In this document: positions 52,910 to 64,000 of the stretch, piece by piece
How positions within the stretch are numbered: the first letter of the stretch is position 1
How the letters are laid out: each line of letters starts with the position of its first letter
Source of the DNA: Ustilaginoidea virens
Lineage: Eukaryota > Ascomycota > Sordariomycetes > Hypocreales > Clavicipitaceae
Reading direction: 5' to 3'
DNA: 64,000 nt
Assembly: GCF_000687475.1 (NCBI RefSeq)
Contig: NC_057316.1
Span: 6,882,001-6,946,000 of the forward strand
Translations under genes and position numbers: made by a program
The notes under the pieces: model-generated
Databases searched by the model: none
Told to the model about the DNA's origin: nothing
What the model saw: the letters and a program-made list of their open reading frames with translations, nothing else

Positions 52910-54314
52910 TTTCCTATAGTTCCATTCATCGATTGGCAATTCATTTTTTTTTAATTAAATCCTGGTTTCATCATCTACTTTTTCTTTCTTTCCCGTGCAA
53001 GTCCTCCTTCCGTCTCTCCCATTGTGTGCAACTGAAAGCTCTCCGCTTTATCCGTGATTTACGGGAGGCAGACGGCGATCTTCCCGATTCGTTCGTTACC
53101 TGGTTGATAAGTTGCGGGACTGCAACATAAAGATGTCCGGGTAAAATACAGCCAAGGGGCTTTGAGAAACTTCCATCAAATACACCGGCACCAATAATTA
53201 AATGCCAGCGCCTGCAGCATGACAAGTTTCACCAACTTTTGCCACTGATGTTCGCAGTACCTGGCTATCGTTCCAAGGCTTTTTTTCCTGCGCATGCCAT
53301 CTAAACCGGCCCTTTTCTGCCTCTCCGACACCGGCATAGTCCCATTTACCGGATTTAGCCTCGCATCATTCTACATAATTAATTGAGCTCTAATTAACTT
53401 CTCCAACAACTGCTGTTTTGCTGCCGCGTTAGGACACGGAGACTGGATTTACCAGAGATCAATGCAAGCAAATAAAACTAGGCCTAACATCAGCATCAAA
53501 ACATCCTCAACAGTTTCTTGCCTTGGCCGCCACTTTGGAAATAAATACCGGATTTTCTCCTCGAGACCTATTACGCGATAAATCTTGCTGAAGGCGTTGA
53601 TGCGGGGTGTTCGTATCTTTTGACATCTGACCCACCCCTAGGTACCTGGGTTGCGGAGTACTTGTACGGAGTGCCAAACTTTTACCTTCCATCTGGTATC
53701 TGGTCCCTTCTGTCAACCCCTCCATTTCCTCTTTCCTCCTCACGCCAAACTGATGTCTGGTGGGACGCGTGCTCGCTGCATGGCACGTGCAGGCTGAGCG
53801 CCAGGCTGAGCTCCAGGCTGCGCTCCAGGCTGAGCAGCCACCATTGGCGTTAACCCCCCTGCTGAAAGAAGGTTCAACTGGTCTAGCCTGCTTCATTCGC
53901 ATCATCAAACGGCGCCGAACAAGATTCACTTTCTCTCCCTTCCCTTTGCCTTCTCTTTGCCTTCTCTTTGCCTCCCCTTTCCAATATTTCTTCGCTTCGT
54001 TCATTTTCCTTTCTCATTCCAAGACTGGCGGGTTCTCAAGACCTGGCGTGCTTTACTTCCCAACGCCCATGGGCTCCTCCCAAGCTTCAACGCTTCAGCA
54101 GCTTGCTTGCTAAAAGACTCAAATGTCCAACTGAACCTCCCAACCCCGGCTCATCCAACGGTTGGTTGCTCGCCATCAATTACACACCAAGCTTGCCCCC
54201 TCCCCCAATCGGCTTATCATTACCAACGCCTTTGACCTCAGAAACACTGTGTGGCAGCAGGACGCTGTCGACAACGCCAGCCAGCCGTCGCCGCCGTCGC
54301 CGCCGCTGCCGCCA
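52910..54314. other. Intergenic region and leader of TF3
   Basis: It contains an AGGTACCT palindrome (53640-53647) close to TACGGAGT (53665-53672), an AGGCTGAGC/AGGCTGCGC repeat series (about 53790-53837) and a CTTCTCTTTGC repeat (about 53949-53975). The interval ends in a long pyrimidine-rich leader of the regulator. No gene was seen. Confidence 0.5.
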
Positions 54315-57309
54315 ATGCAGCGCAACACAACTGGCTCCTCCACCGCTGCTCCGTCACAACGCCAGGGCGGCAGCGCAACCGGCTATCCTGCTGCTAGCCC
54401 TGAGGCCTACACCAGCCCGAAACTGGCCCCCGCAAATCCCATGACACCTGTCTTGAACCCAAGATCATGTGTCACCTGTCGCCGTCGCAAGGTCCGCTGC
54501 GATAAGCAAAAGCCGTGCTCAAACTGTCGTCGAGCGCAAATTACTTGCATCTTCCCCGCACCGGGTCGTGCGCCCCGGCAGACTCGCCCAAAAGATCCAA
54601 ATGCGCCTCCCAAGACGCCTGGTCACCGCGAGGCCGAGCTTATCCAGAGGTTGAAGAAGCTGGAGGGCATTGTGGAAGAGCTGAGTGGTCAGATCGTTGA
54701 GCCTGCTGCCAAGTTGCCTACTGCCTCGTCGACGGGGACGGGCTCCCCAGAGAATCAGTTTGGTATCGACGGCATGGTCCAGCGCCACATGCGCCCAAGT
54801 CTTGATCCATTCGATCCATTCGCAGGTCAAGATGCCAGTCCCAAGGAGGCAGAATCCTCTTCTACCCAGACCGGCGCCGGAGGAGGTCGTCCCAAGGAGA
54901 AGCAGCCCAATTTTGGTCGCATGGTTACAGACGAGGGACGGGGAACCTGCCGCTACGTGAGCAATGGGTTTTGGTCCCAGCTCAATGACGAGGTGATTTC
55001 CCCTTCGCAACCCCCCCCCCCCTCTTTTCCCTCTCTCGTTGTTCTCAAACTTTTATTTTGGTTTAACTCCAAGAAAATCTCTTCCAAGGCGTCTTAACCG
55101 CCTCGCAAGACTGTGCTGACCTCGCACTTCAAAAGCTTGACGCGATTCGGGCAGAGACCCAACGACTTACTGACGAGGATGATGACGCGACAGATTATGA
55201 AGAAACCCCGTCCGATTCATTAGCTACCGGATTGAGTGTTGCCTCGGATCGTCATGCATTCATCTTGAGTTACCGTTCGGTGGACGTGGACCTCGAAAAA
55301 TATCATCCGCTTCCTTCTCATGGCACCTTTCTGTGGTCAGTGTACCAGGAGAACGTAGAGCCTCTTGTGAAGCTTATGCATGTCCCGTCTGTCGACTTGA
55401 CCTTGTGTAATGCGAGGAGGAACTGCGGCAAGCTGACGCCTGGTGACGAGGCATTGGTCTTCACAATCTATTTCGCCGCAATCACCTCGCTTGAACCGGA
55501 TGACGTGAGCTATCCTCTCTCTGGTTTTCCTTCCTTGTGCTTTCCATCCTTTTCCGAGAGCGCAAGGGAAACGCTAACACGTACAAAACATATCGGCAGG
55601 TGCAAACAAGTTTTGGGGCCACTAAAGATGACTTGATATCGCAGTATCGCTTCGCAGTGGAACAATCTCTAGCAAAGGCCAATTTTCTCGATACTACGGA
55701 TCTTGCCGTACTTCAAGCCTTTACGCTGTTCCTTATCGTGGTCAGACGCCACGGTGAGAGCCGTTTCTGCTGGGCACTGACCGGCCTCCTGATTCGTATC
55801 GCGCAGGGTATGGGCCTTCATCGAGACGGCACTCATCTGAAACTGCCACCTTTTGAGACGGAAATGCGCAGACGACTGTGGTGGCAAATCCTCCTGCTGG
55901 ATCTACGATCGGGCGAGGAGCTGGGGACAGACATGGCCGTTAGCGAGCGCTTTTACGATACCCTAATGCCAAGTAACATCAACGATGCGGATATAGGCCC
56001 CGAAAGCACAGAAGCCCCCATCCCCCGCGAAGGCAAATCCGACATGGCAGCGTCGCTCATCAGGACCGAGCTCAGCGGGCTTTCAAGGAGGGTTGTCGCA
56101 TCGGCCTCTGCAATGTCATCGCTTTGTCCCATGTCAGATCAGCCAAGCGTTGCTGAGAGGGAGCGCATGCTCATCGAAGTATATCAACGTGTCGAAGACA
56201 AGTTTCTCCAGCACGTCCTCGACGAGACAGATCCCCTCTACTGGGTGGCGTCTATCATTGCTCGGCTCATCGTGGCTAAAGCCTGCCTGATGATTTACCA
56301 ACCGATGCTGTTTCCCGGCTCGGAGGTTGAGCTGTCCGAGGAGATCCGGCAACGCGTTTTCATTGCTGCCATTGAAATCACCGAGTATGGTCACAAAATC
56401 AACACCGACCCTCGCTGCAAGCAGTATCGTTGGCTGTACAAGACGTATACCAACTGGCATGCTATTGCCTTCACCTTGATCGAGACCTGCCGGCGACCAT
56501 GGACGGCGCTTGTTGAGCGCGCGTGGGAAGCCATCACTGGTTATGACGTCGATCCCCTGGAGCTCGCCAAGAAGTCTGACCACGCTGCCGTGTTCTTACC
56601 TTTACGGAGACTGTTCGCCAAGGCAAGAAAACACCGCGAAATGGAAATCGTCCGACTCCAAGCGAACCAGGACGAGGCTCGTCGACTAGATTTTGCGGAA
56701 CGGATGAACCCGGCTCAAGCCCGGTTCGGACCGGTTCCCGGGGCTGAGAACAAAATGGATCAAGTCAGGGAGCACTGGTGGTCACTTATGCGCACGACAG
56801 GGACGAGTTCGAAGCCTCCATCTACTGGCCGCCCATGTGCGTCAAAGGAATCGTCGTCATTGAGTCGAGCAGGCAATGAAGGCAAACCCTTTGTTCCCGG
56901 CCTCTCTTCCTCAATAGACCTCTCTACCGCTGCCATGGAATACATGGACGGAGTCATGTCTCAGCCGAATCCGAACATAGCTGAACTCTGGAACTTTAAT
57001 CGTCTAGTTGACAATGAGGTCAACGGAACGGGCTCAGCTGCACCGCAAGCGGCCGTTCCAAACCAGCTTTGCGGTCAAGACACTGCGGGGCACCAAGGCG
57101 CTCTTGCAATGCAGACAGAGCCTCCAAAACATGATGATTTGACATCGTATCTGTGGTTTAATGCCTTTACAGGAATGAGCAACAAAACCGATGCTTGGAA
57201 CGATGAACCGGATATGCTAGGGCATGACTTTAACTGGCAAGACTGGAGTCAAAGTATCAGAGGGCTGGAAATGGAGAGCACACAAACTGGACGAAGGTGG
57301 AAATCGTGA
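54315..57309 (+). CDS. Zn2Cys6 fungal-type transcription factor (TF3)
   Basis: Exons are 54315..54992, 55136..55504 and 55600..57309, giving 918 residues. The start is the first ATG in a frame that is open further upstream. The zinc cluster C-x2-C-x6-C-x5-C-x2-C-x6-C spans residues 52-78, followed by a coiled-coil helix (LIQRLKKLEGIVEELSGQI). The two introns restore FWSQLNDE-LDAIRAETQRL and SLEPDD-VQTSFGATKDDLISQYRFAVEQ, a segment order typical of a conserved fungal regulator group with a large fungal_trans domain (GLLIRIAQGMGLHRDGT, RRRLWWQILLLDLRSGEELG). The C-terminus is acidic and aromatic, as in activation domains. The regulated pathway is not evident, and no enzyme cluster is adjacent. 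Confidence 0.92.
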
Positions 57310-57823
57310 CTGGACGGGAAAGCTTCCCTTTTCCTTCCATTCCTTTTTTTTTCCCCCTCCTCTCTGCCTGTATACAGAACGTCATTGAGCGAGTAGATGT
57401 ACAGTGCACAGAGTCGGGTTTTTACTGTCTGGTGATGGGCAACGTTCATCAAGATACCATACCCGTTGGCGCTAGACGACATGGAATGCGGTCTTTCAGC
57501 GTTGATGGAAAATGTACAATCTTTTCTTTGTACGCATTGGCTTGTAGAGGGCTATGCTACAGAGGCATTTGGAGAGTAGCATTGATCAATTACCAAGTGA
57601 CTGGACTGGTCTCTTCCAAAAGTGCCCGTCCCGGCACCACTGGCCCACCAGCGAGACCCACTCTTTTCATTTTCGTCAGGCATTTAACCAAAGGGGGCCG
57701 GTCGATGCCTACATAGAAAGTGACCAGGCTCCTTCAAGTCCCTCGTAGTTGTTGCACACCTTGCAATAGCCCTTCTTGTGCGCTCTAGCCCCTTCCTTGC
57801 TGCTTCAGGATCTCGTTTTTAAA
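57310..57823. other. Intergenic region between TF3 and Cactin genes
   Basis: This is the 3' flank of TF3 and promoter of the Cactin gene. Nothing else was seen. Confidence 0.55.
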
Positions 57824-59525
57824 ATGGCCGACAACATGGATGAAAGTCGCCGGGCGATGATTAATGGCCAGAGGTCTCCCCGTCGACGAAATCCCACCTC
57901 GGCCAGAGTTGACCCCCACAACCGAGTCACCAAACCTACGCGTCCGGGACCGTCAAGCTCTGCGAAGAAGAAGAAGAAGCATGCAGTCTCGTATCTCACA
58001 GAGGAGGAGCAGTCGCGAAAGTTTGTGGCAGATGAAGACCAGTTCGTCCTGAAACAGTCCAAGAAGAAGGCAGACATTCGGGTACGCGAGGGACGAGCCA
58101 AGCCCATCGACCGCCTAGCTTTCAACTTGCGATACATTGATGCGGAACGAGATGTCTTCGACGACGACGAGTCGGATCTCGATATTGCTCTCGGCTCGCC
58201 AGCGGACATTATCTGCACGCTCAACTTGGCCCAGCTGAAGGAGCTCGAGTCGGATATTGCGTCGTACCACATTCTCGAGACGGACAGGCGCAACCGTCGG
58301 TACTGGGAGGCTTTGCGCACTCTCTGCGTCGACATGCAGTCCAAGGTTGATGCCAACGCACGGGAGGGGCGCGTGGTGAACAGCGTTGTCGACGACATTG
58401 ACAAGATCCTCAGCCCCAAGACCTACGACCAGTTGGAAGCGTTGGAGAAGCAAATCAAGGCCAAGCTGCGATCGGACGACGACATCGACACGGATTACTG
58501 GGAGCAGCTTTTGCGCCATCTGCACGTATGGAAGGCCAGAGCGACACTGGCCAAGATTTACGACGACATCCAGGAACAGCGTGCTGAAAAAATGAGGGCT
58601 CGAGGGCCAGCAGCAGCAGCAGTACCTTGCGATCCAATGCCCACGATATCATACCGAGATCCGGCCGCCAGATCCTCTGCAGCCGCCGCCGCCGCCGCCG
58701 CCGCCGCCGCAGCCTCCGCAGCTGCCGAAGCCTCCGCAACTGCCGCAGCTGTTCAACCTGTCGACGTCTCAGATTCTTCCAACGTAACAAAGGCCTTGTA
58801 CGAGCGAGAGGCGGCCAGAGGCATATCGGAAAACGAGGAGATTTTCAATGCGGAGGAAGAGCTTGCCACCGTGACCAAGCCTCAATGGGCATACAAGTAC
58901 AGAGCACGAAAACCCAGATACTTCAACAGAGTCCAGATGGGGTACGAATGGAACAAGTACAACCAGACGCACTACGATCACGATAACCCACCGCCAAAAG
59001 TTGTTCACGGATACAAGTTCAACATATTCTACCCCGACCTCATCGACAAGACGAAAGCCCCGACGTTCAAGATAATCCGCGAGCATGGAAGAAGACGCGG
59101 AGAGTCGTTTGCCGCGGCCGGCGAAGAGGACACTTGCCTCATCCGGTTCATTGCTGGACCGCCTTATAGGGATATTGCGTTTCGAATCGTAGATCGAGAA
59201 TGGGATTATAGTTCCAAGAGAGAGCGCGGGTTCAGGAGCTCCTTTGAAAGGGTGTGTTTGTGGCGACAGCAATCGCGTAGCGCGTCCTCGGCGCATCCTC
59301 CCCCTTTGTTTCTTTCTTTCTTTCTTTCTGTTTTTCTTTTCTTCTTTCTTTTCTTCTTTCCTTTTTGTGGCCTGGGCGCCTGACTGACATGGAATATTTT
59401 TCAGGGCATCTTGCAACTTCATTTCCAGTTTAAAAAGGTATGTCCTCCCGAACATGGGCAGGACCTTGGCTTGCAAAGTGGCTTGAGGCACTAACGCGGA
59501 ATCGCAGATCTTCTATCGCAAATAG
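57824..59525 (+). CDS. Splicing factor Cactin
   Basis: Exons are 57824..59251, 59405..59437 and 59508..59525, giving 492 residues, similar to fission yeast Cay1. The C-terminal cactin domain (about residues 366-492) is near-textbook: KPRYFNRVQMGYEWNKYNQTHYDHDNPPPK, FNIFYPDLIDKTKAPTFKI, GEEDTCLIRFIAGPPY and an end joined across two small exons, GILQLHFQFKK and IFYRK. The mid region has the charged helical Cactin_mid pattern. Cactin acts in the nucleus with the spliceosome, and in fission yeast it affects splicing fidelity and telomeric factors. An unusual Ala tract (about residues 286-310, thirteen consecutive Ala then mixed) interrupts the linker before the C-terminal domain. Confidence 0.95.
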
Positions 59526-62311
59526 ACGTACTCGGTACTGCCTTGACCAGCAAGTACTGTACCATGTTTGCACGTTCTCGTTTCAGTTGTACTGCGGCCC
59601 GGAAGGACCCTGCCCCTGTCTCCAGGGAGGTTTGCCTGCGACGAGGGAACGAAGAGGCCGGGATGACTCGCCCACGGCAGTGGCAGTGCAGACGACGGTG
59701 AGCACGACGGGATTTTCCCCCTATTGCTGAGTGCTCCTGTAGCGGCTGCCACTGTAGACGGCGTCGAAGATGGGCTCGCGGGTCTGAAAGTGTCTCTGAT
59801 TCCATAGGTCCGTCAACAGATGAACGTCTCTTTCCGTGTGGAAAGGCGGTATACGTGATAACACTATCTCGAGGCGTCAGCCGTGTTCTAAATTCACTCT
59901 GCCTCTGCCGAAAGCTCTGCTGCCTGCTACTCTGTCCCTTTTGACGTTGAAAGGGTGCACCGTTGAATTATCTCATGTGATTTAGATTGGCCGTGAGGCT
60001 TTCGAGAGTGATTCCTTTTCCTTTCTTTTCTTTCCTTTCTTTTTTTTTTTTTTTTCCCTCTTTCCTGGTCTTGGCCGGCGTGACTTGGTCGACAGAGCGA
60101 CAGACGTGGAAACCGACATCTCATATTGACATTGCACAACCACCCCTCTGCTCTTGGATGGTGGGAATACCCACGCCGTCATAGTCCCGGCAAGGAGGTG
60201 TTGGAAATTGGACAGCTGAGAAAGGGGGTGGGGAGGGGGGGGACTGGACGGGCATGGCCGGCATTTGCTGAGACATCTGCAGCCGTGTATTCTTGACTGG
60301 AGGAGCGAACTAAGCATCTGTAGCCGAGCTGAGGGCCATCGTTCCGTGGCAGGGCTGAAGGTATGGTTTCCACGGAATGTTCTTTCCCCCCCAGCAAGAT
60401 CAGCGTTTTACTTTTTCTTCTTTTTTTTTTTTTTTTTTCCTTTTTTTTCCCTCCCCCCCCCCAGTCGTGACGGCCCGGGATTGAAGCTGCAACAAGGACA
60501 GGTCTTCTTGCAGAACAGGGCTGCCAGATGGGGATTCTCGGGGTACATGCGGTTCCAGAAGCCTGCCAAATCCGAGGGGGAAGGCTGGCGATGCCGGGGA
60601 AGACGCGTCCACGCTGGCGTTGGCGTTGGCGTTGGCGTTGGCGTCGGAACCTCTCGGCCTACTCCGTACGCGGGCTCTCGACAAGGCAGCCGGGACGATG
60701 GGAGGATGCAAAAGGCCGGGCTCTCGACGGCGCAGATACGCGTGCCTGCCATGGGCCGGGCACGGCTTTGGCAGCGCTCCCCAAGCGGCAAGACGCACGG
60801 CCAACAAAGGCGAGAGTTGAATTGGGATATATGATTTCCTCGGCTCCAGCCCGCTCGAACGAGGCGGTTACACAAGAACTCGACTGTGCGCGAAAAAAAA
60901 AAGAAAGGGAAAAAATCGCTTTTCTGTCAGATGCAGTTCCGCCCCGTCACACACGTCTGGGTCAGATATTCATGGGCCCATGCCAACCCAGGTTCTTGGC
61001 TTCCAAACACCCCCCCTCCCCCCTTCCCTTCTTTTCCTCTCTGTCTCTTCTCATACCTGCTCCACCGCAAAGGGGGAGGGGGGTACGGTTTGATTGCTGT
61101 CAAGCAAGGACACACCTTGCACCCTCACGCATCTCCCAGGCCCCGTCAGTGTACCGACAGACGACCAGAGGCATGAGTCTGATGCGGACCCCGGGCAAGG
61201 GAGGCCCCCCTCGTGGTCCGGCTGCCAGAAGTCCAGCAGCGGCGCGCAAGCCGCCAATGGCTCGGGCAGGCGAATTGCGTCGTTCGGGGGGGGGGGGGGG
61301 GGGTGGTTCTGAAGAAGGGCATGGCATGGGCTTCACGATGCCCTTGTGCTGGGCGTGTCTTGATCTGGGCTCCAAGCAGGGACAGGAGTACGGAGTACCT
61401 GGGGCCCTTTTTTTTTATTTATTTATTTATTTATTTCATGTTCATTTCTGGCTGCCACTTTGCACTCCTCACACTTTGTGCGGGAGTGTCTGTGCCGGGC
61501 ATCTCAAGCTCAGACTTGTGGGAGAATCGGGCACCCTCTCGCAAGAAACGGTCCTCTTGTTACTTGGGGAATGCGTGCGTGTCGAGCCGACAGGCCCTTT
61601 TTCCCATCCTCATTATTATTATTATTTTTTTTTTATCAGAACCCCCCCCTGTACGTGGCTTCGTTCTTGCCGCTCTCGAGCAGAATACACCACATGGACC
61701 GAAAGTCTAATATAATGATTGTAAGTGCAGCCTCTCTGTCTCTCTCTCTCTCTCTCTCGCTCTCTCTGGTTTTTATTTTTATTTTGTTTTGTTTTATTTT
61801 TTTTTGTGCCCGGCTTTCAAACGTCACGACATGTTATCCTAATGAGGCTTGTTTCCCAGAGAATGAAGAAGAGCAGAAGAGAAAAGGAAGAAAAAGAAAA
61901 GAAACAGAAAACAAGAGTCGACTCGGAATCGTCCCCTCGCCAATTGCTCGTCTCGCTCGCTGGTCTTTCTTCCTCCGTCCTTGTAACCAAGGCCTCTTTT
62001 TTTTTTTTTTAATTACTTTTGGCCCTTTTGCTTTTTCTTCTTCTCCCCTTCCCCCCCGTGTAGTGTCTCACCACCCATCTTGTGACTCCTACAGTTGAGA
62101 GGCTTCCGGCATTGCTTTCAGATGCACGAATACAGCAGCTAGCTTGACTGCCCCTTGAACCCCCCCCCCCCCCCCCTTTCTCCTTGGTCGAACTCAACTA
62201 GCTGGCCACAGACGCGTTGCCTTGGTAGCGGACGAAGTCTTTTTCATCAACGGCGATACCGGCGGTTTTCGAGTATCACCCCTCCCCCCTTGTTGTTTCC
62301 TGGGGAGGAGA
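59526..62311. other. Intergenic/long upstream region of the forkhead gene
   Basis: This is 2.8 kb. It contains several T and A runs, GGCGTT repeats (60615-60645), a G run (about 61286-61303), TTTA repeats (about 61413-61435), (CT)n at about 61733-61764, a C run at about 62160-62176, and TACTCCGTACG (60660) and TACGGAGTAC (61389). One frame (60528-61715) is open for 395 codons but shows no domain and consists of simple-repeat translation. A long leader for the forkhead gene is plausible. Confidence 0.5.
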
Positions 62312-64000
62312 ATGATGGGCCCACTGTCCTCTGACAGCGTACATGCCGTGAGCTACACGAACATTGGTGACGGAGGGCAAGATCCGTCAGGCCGAATGCA
62401 AGAGTTTGCTGCCGCGGCCAGAATCGACTATAAGCCCGCCATGGCCTTTGCGGGCCTGTCGTCGAAGCAGCCCGAGACTTGGTGTCTTTCCCCCGGATCC
62501 ATCTCGGTCAAGACAGCCAAAGCCAAAGCCGCCTTTATGCCCTCATACTCCCCCCAGCCGAGAGCGCATGGCACCATGGCCCCGGGTCAGGCGGCGGCTG
62601 CAGGGCAGGAAGCCTGGCCGCTAACGCCCCTGGGCTCCGGTTCCGACGGACTCGATCTCAGCTACTGCCTCCAGGACGCCCCCGCTGCGCTGGACGACAT
62701 CAAGGCCGGCTACTTTGCCCCAGCGTCTCCCGGCGGGTGGTGCGCCCCCGGACCCATGCTGTATCCAGCAAGACCCGCGACAGCCGAGATGGCCGTGACG
62801 GCGGCGGGGGCCAAGATGACGAGCTGCCACCCTCACACGGCGCCCGACGAGGCCCGGTCGTCGTCAGCCCCGGCCCCAGCCCCGGCCCCGGCCCCGGCCC
62901 CGGCTCCGGCTGCGGCTGCACCTCTCGCCGCCTTTGCGCCCATTTCCGCGGCGGATCTCATCCTGGACTGCTTGGACGAGTTTCACCTGCCCCTGGGGCC
63001 CTCGGGGGCGCCCTCGCCGGGCCAGCTGTGGCCGGCGGACCTGTTCGCAGGGCCGGAGGCGAGCGGCACGAGCCCCGTCGCCCGGTCGGTGGCGTCCCTG
63101 ACGGACTCGCCTCCGGCGTCGGCGGGCGGCAGCACGCCGGGCGACGCGCCGTCCGCGGCGCAGCCACCCCCTCCCGACGCGCAGTCGGCCCCCTGCTCGG
63201 CGTCTCCGCCCTCGGACACGAACGAAGCCGAAGCCGCGTGCGGCGGGGAGAGATCCGACGAGCCGTACGCCAAGCTGATCTACAAGGCGTTTATGAGCCG
63301 TCCCGACCACTCCATGACGCTGCAGGAGATATACCAGTGGTTCCGAGAAAACACCAGCAAGGCAGTCACCGAGACTGGAGGCTGGCAGAACAGCATCCGC
63401 CACAACCTGAGCATGAACGCCGTATGTCTTTTCGCTGGGCCCCATCCCCTACCCCTGCCTCTGCTTTGCATTTCTTTTCTTTTTTTCTTTTTTTTTTTTT
63501 TTTTCCGTGCTTTCCCCTATATTCCCGGCCTTTTCTTCCCCCCCCTTCTCCCCCCTTTCCTTTTTCTGCTTTTGTTTCCAGAGAAGAAAAATTTTAAAAA
63601 AAAAATAAACACCAACGTCAGCCAAGGGTGCAAATCTAACATCTCCCCCCCCCCCCCCCCTTGGCCCCCTCGCCGGGCCCTCCCTTCCCCCCTCCCAGGC
63701 TTTCACAAAGCGGGACAAGGCCAGCTCGACTTCGCCCCGGTCCCTGTCCAGCGGCGACGACTCCAAGCGTGTCAACGAGTGGGTGCTGGAGGACTGGGCC
63801 ATCCGCAACGGCGTGCAGAGCACCACGCGGTACCGGAAGACCAACTACGCCAGGCGCGGAGGCCCTGGTCGAGTCGCCGTCAGCCCGTGGACGGTTGAGC
63901 ACTCGGCCAAAAGAGCACTATCGGGCCGCAAGGGCGGATGTGCGACCAGGAACTCGCGGCAGCGGAAACGCACGTACTGCCAAGTGATACCACTGGAGCA
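62312..64000 (+). CDS. Forkhead transcription factor, mcnB-like, 3' partial
   Basis: Exons are 62312..63421 and 63699..>64000. The protein runs off the window after about 470 residues. The start is the first ATG (a tandem MM) in a frame open from 62222. The forkhead domain begins near residue 317 (EPYAKLIYKAFMSRPDHSMTLQEIYQWF), includes the recognition helix GGWQNSIRHNLSMNA split by the intron, and continues with AFTKRDK and a WVLEDWAIRNGVQSTTRYRK segment typical of fungal mcnB/FOXJ2-like proteins. The N-terminal half is Pro/Ala/Ser-rich with a (PA)n run at about residues 186-200. The intron contains T and C runs and ends in CTCCCAG. It should be a nuclear regulator; related fungal factors act in development and cell cycle. 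Confidence 0.9.

Noticed and set aside
60528..61715. 395-codon open frame upstream of the forkhead gene
   Set aside because: It runs through Trp/Arg simple repeats, poly-A and poly-G stretches and shows no domain. Probably leader or intergenic DNA.
1..64000. Secondary-metabolite biosynthetic cluster
   Set aside because: Despite three Zn2Cys6 regulators and one transporter, I saw no polyketide synthase, peptide synthetase, terpene synthase, prenyltransferase or tailoring P450 anywhere.

Overview
This 64 kb window is nuclear DNA of a filamentous ascomycete, most likely a Sordariomycete and plausibly Hypocreales. The order-level placement is inferred from protein style, not proven. The evidence is short spliceosomal introns (about 50-180 bp) with GTAAGT-type donors and CTAAC/CTGAC-like branch points, three Zn2Cys6 regulators, an MFS sugar porter, a ferric reductase, a GH2 beta-mannosidase, Mtc1, Cactin, a 139-residue uL14 ribosomal protein and an intron-bearing tRNA-Lys. 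Genes lie on both strands with no operons. I placed exon boundaries by eye from splice consensus, reading-phase arithmetic and family conservation.

Layout. 1-2.3 kb: a 5'-truncated mitochondrial BI-1/GHITM-type membrane protein (+) and MsrA (-). 2.6-12 kb: Zn2Cys6 regulator (-), sugar transporter (+), seven-exon NIT4-like Zn2Cys6 regulator (-). 12-21.7 kb: a gene-poor, repeat-rich stretch with one convincing five-exon gene for a small secreted NPP1/NLP-like protein (-) and one tentative 206-residue gene (-), ending in an AT-rich relic. 21.7-30.5 kb: RBR ubiquitin ligase (+), thioredoxin (+), FRE-type ferric reductase (-), secreted DUF5695 protein (-). 32.8-39.3 kb: HSD10-like SDR (-), atypical Rab4-like GTPase (+), beta-mannosidase (+). 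41.8-49.4 kb: Mtc1 (-) and a 1264-residue disordered protein (+), divergently arranged. 50.9-52.9 kb: uL14 (-) and tRNA-Lys(CUU) (+). 54.3-64 kb: third Zn2Cys6 regulator (+), Cactin (+), and a 3'-truncated forkhead regulator (+).

Most genes are unrelated housekeeping or regulatory genes. The only arrangement that looks functionally joined is the sugar transporter flanked by two Zn2Cys6 regulators. The beta-mannosidase, DUF5695 protein and transporter all suggest carbohydrate use but are not one cluster. No secondary-metabolite backbone gene, intact transposon or CRISPR array was seen. The most notable observations are a Rab4-like GTPase that lacks the catalytic glutamine and carries an insertion, a (GAAA)n microsatellite inside a frame-neutral Mtc1 intron, an intergenic TACTCCGTA motif that recurs more than expected, a secreted NLP-like gene isolated in repeat-rich DNA, and unusually many long homopolymers, four of them exactly 29 nt.
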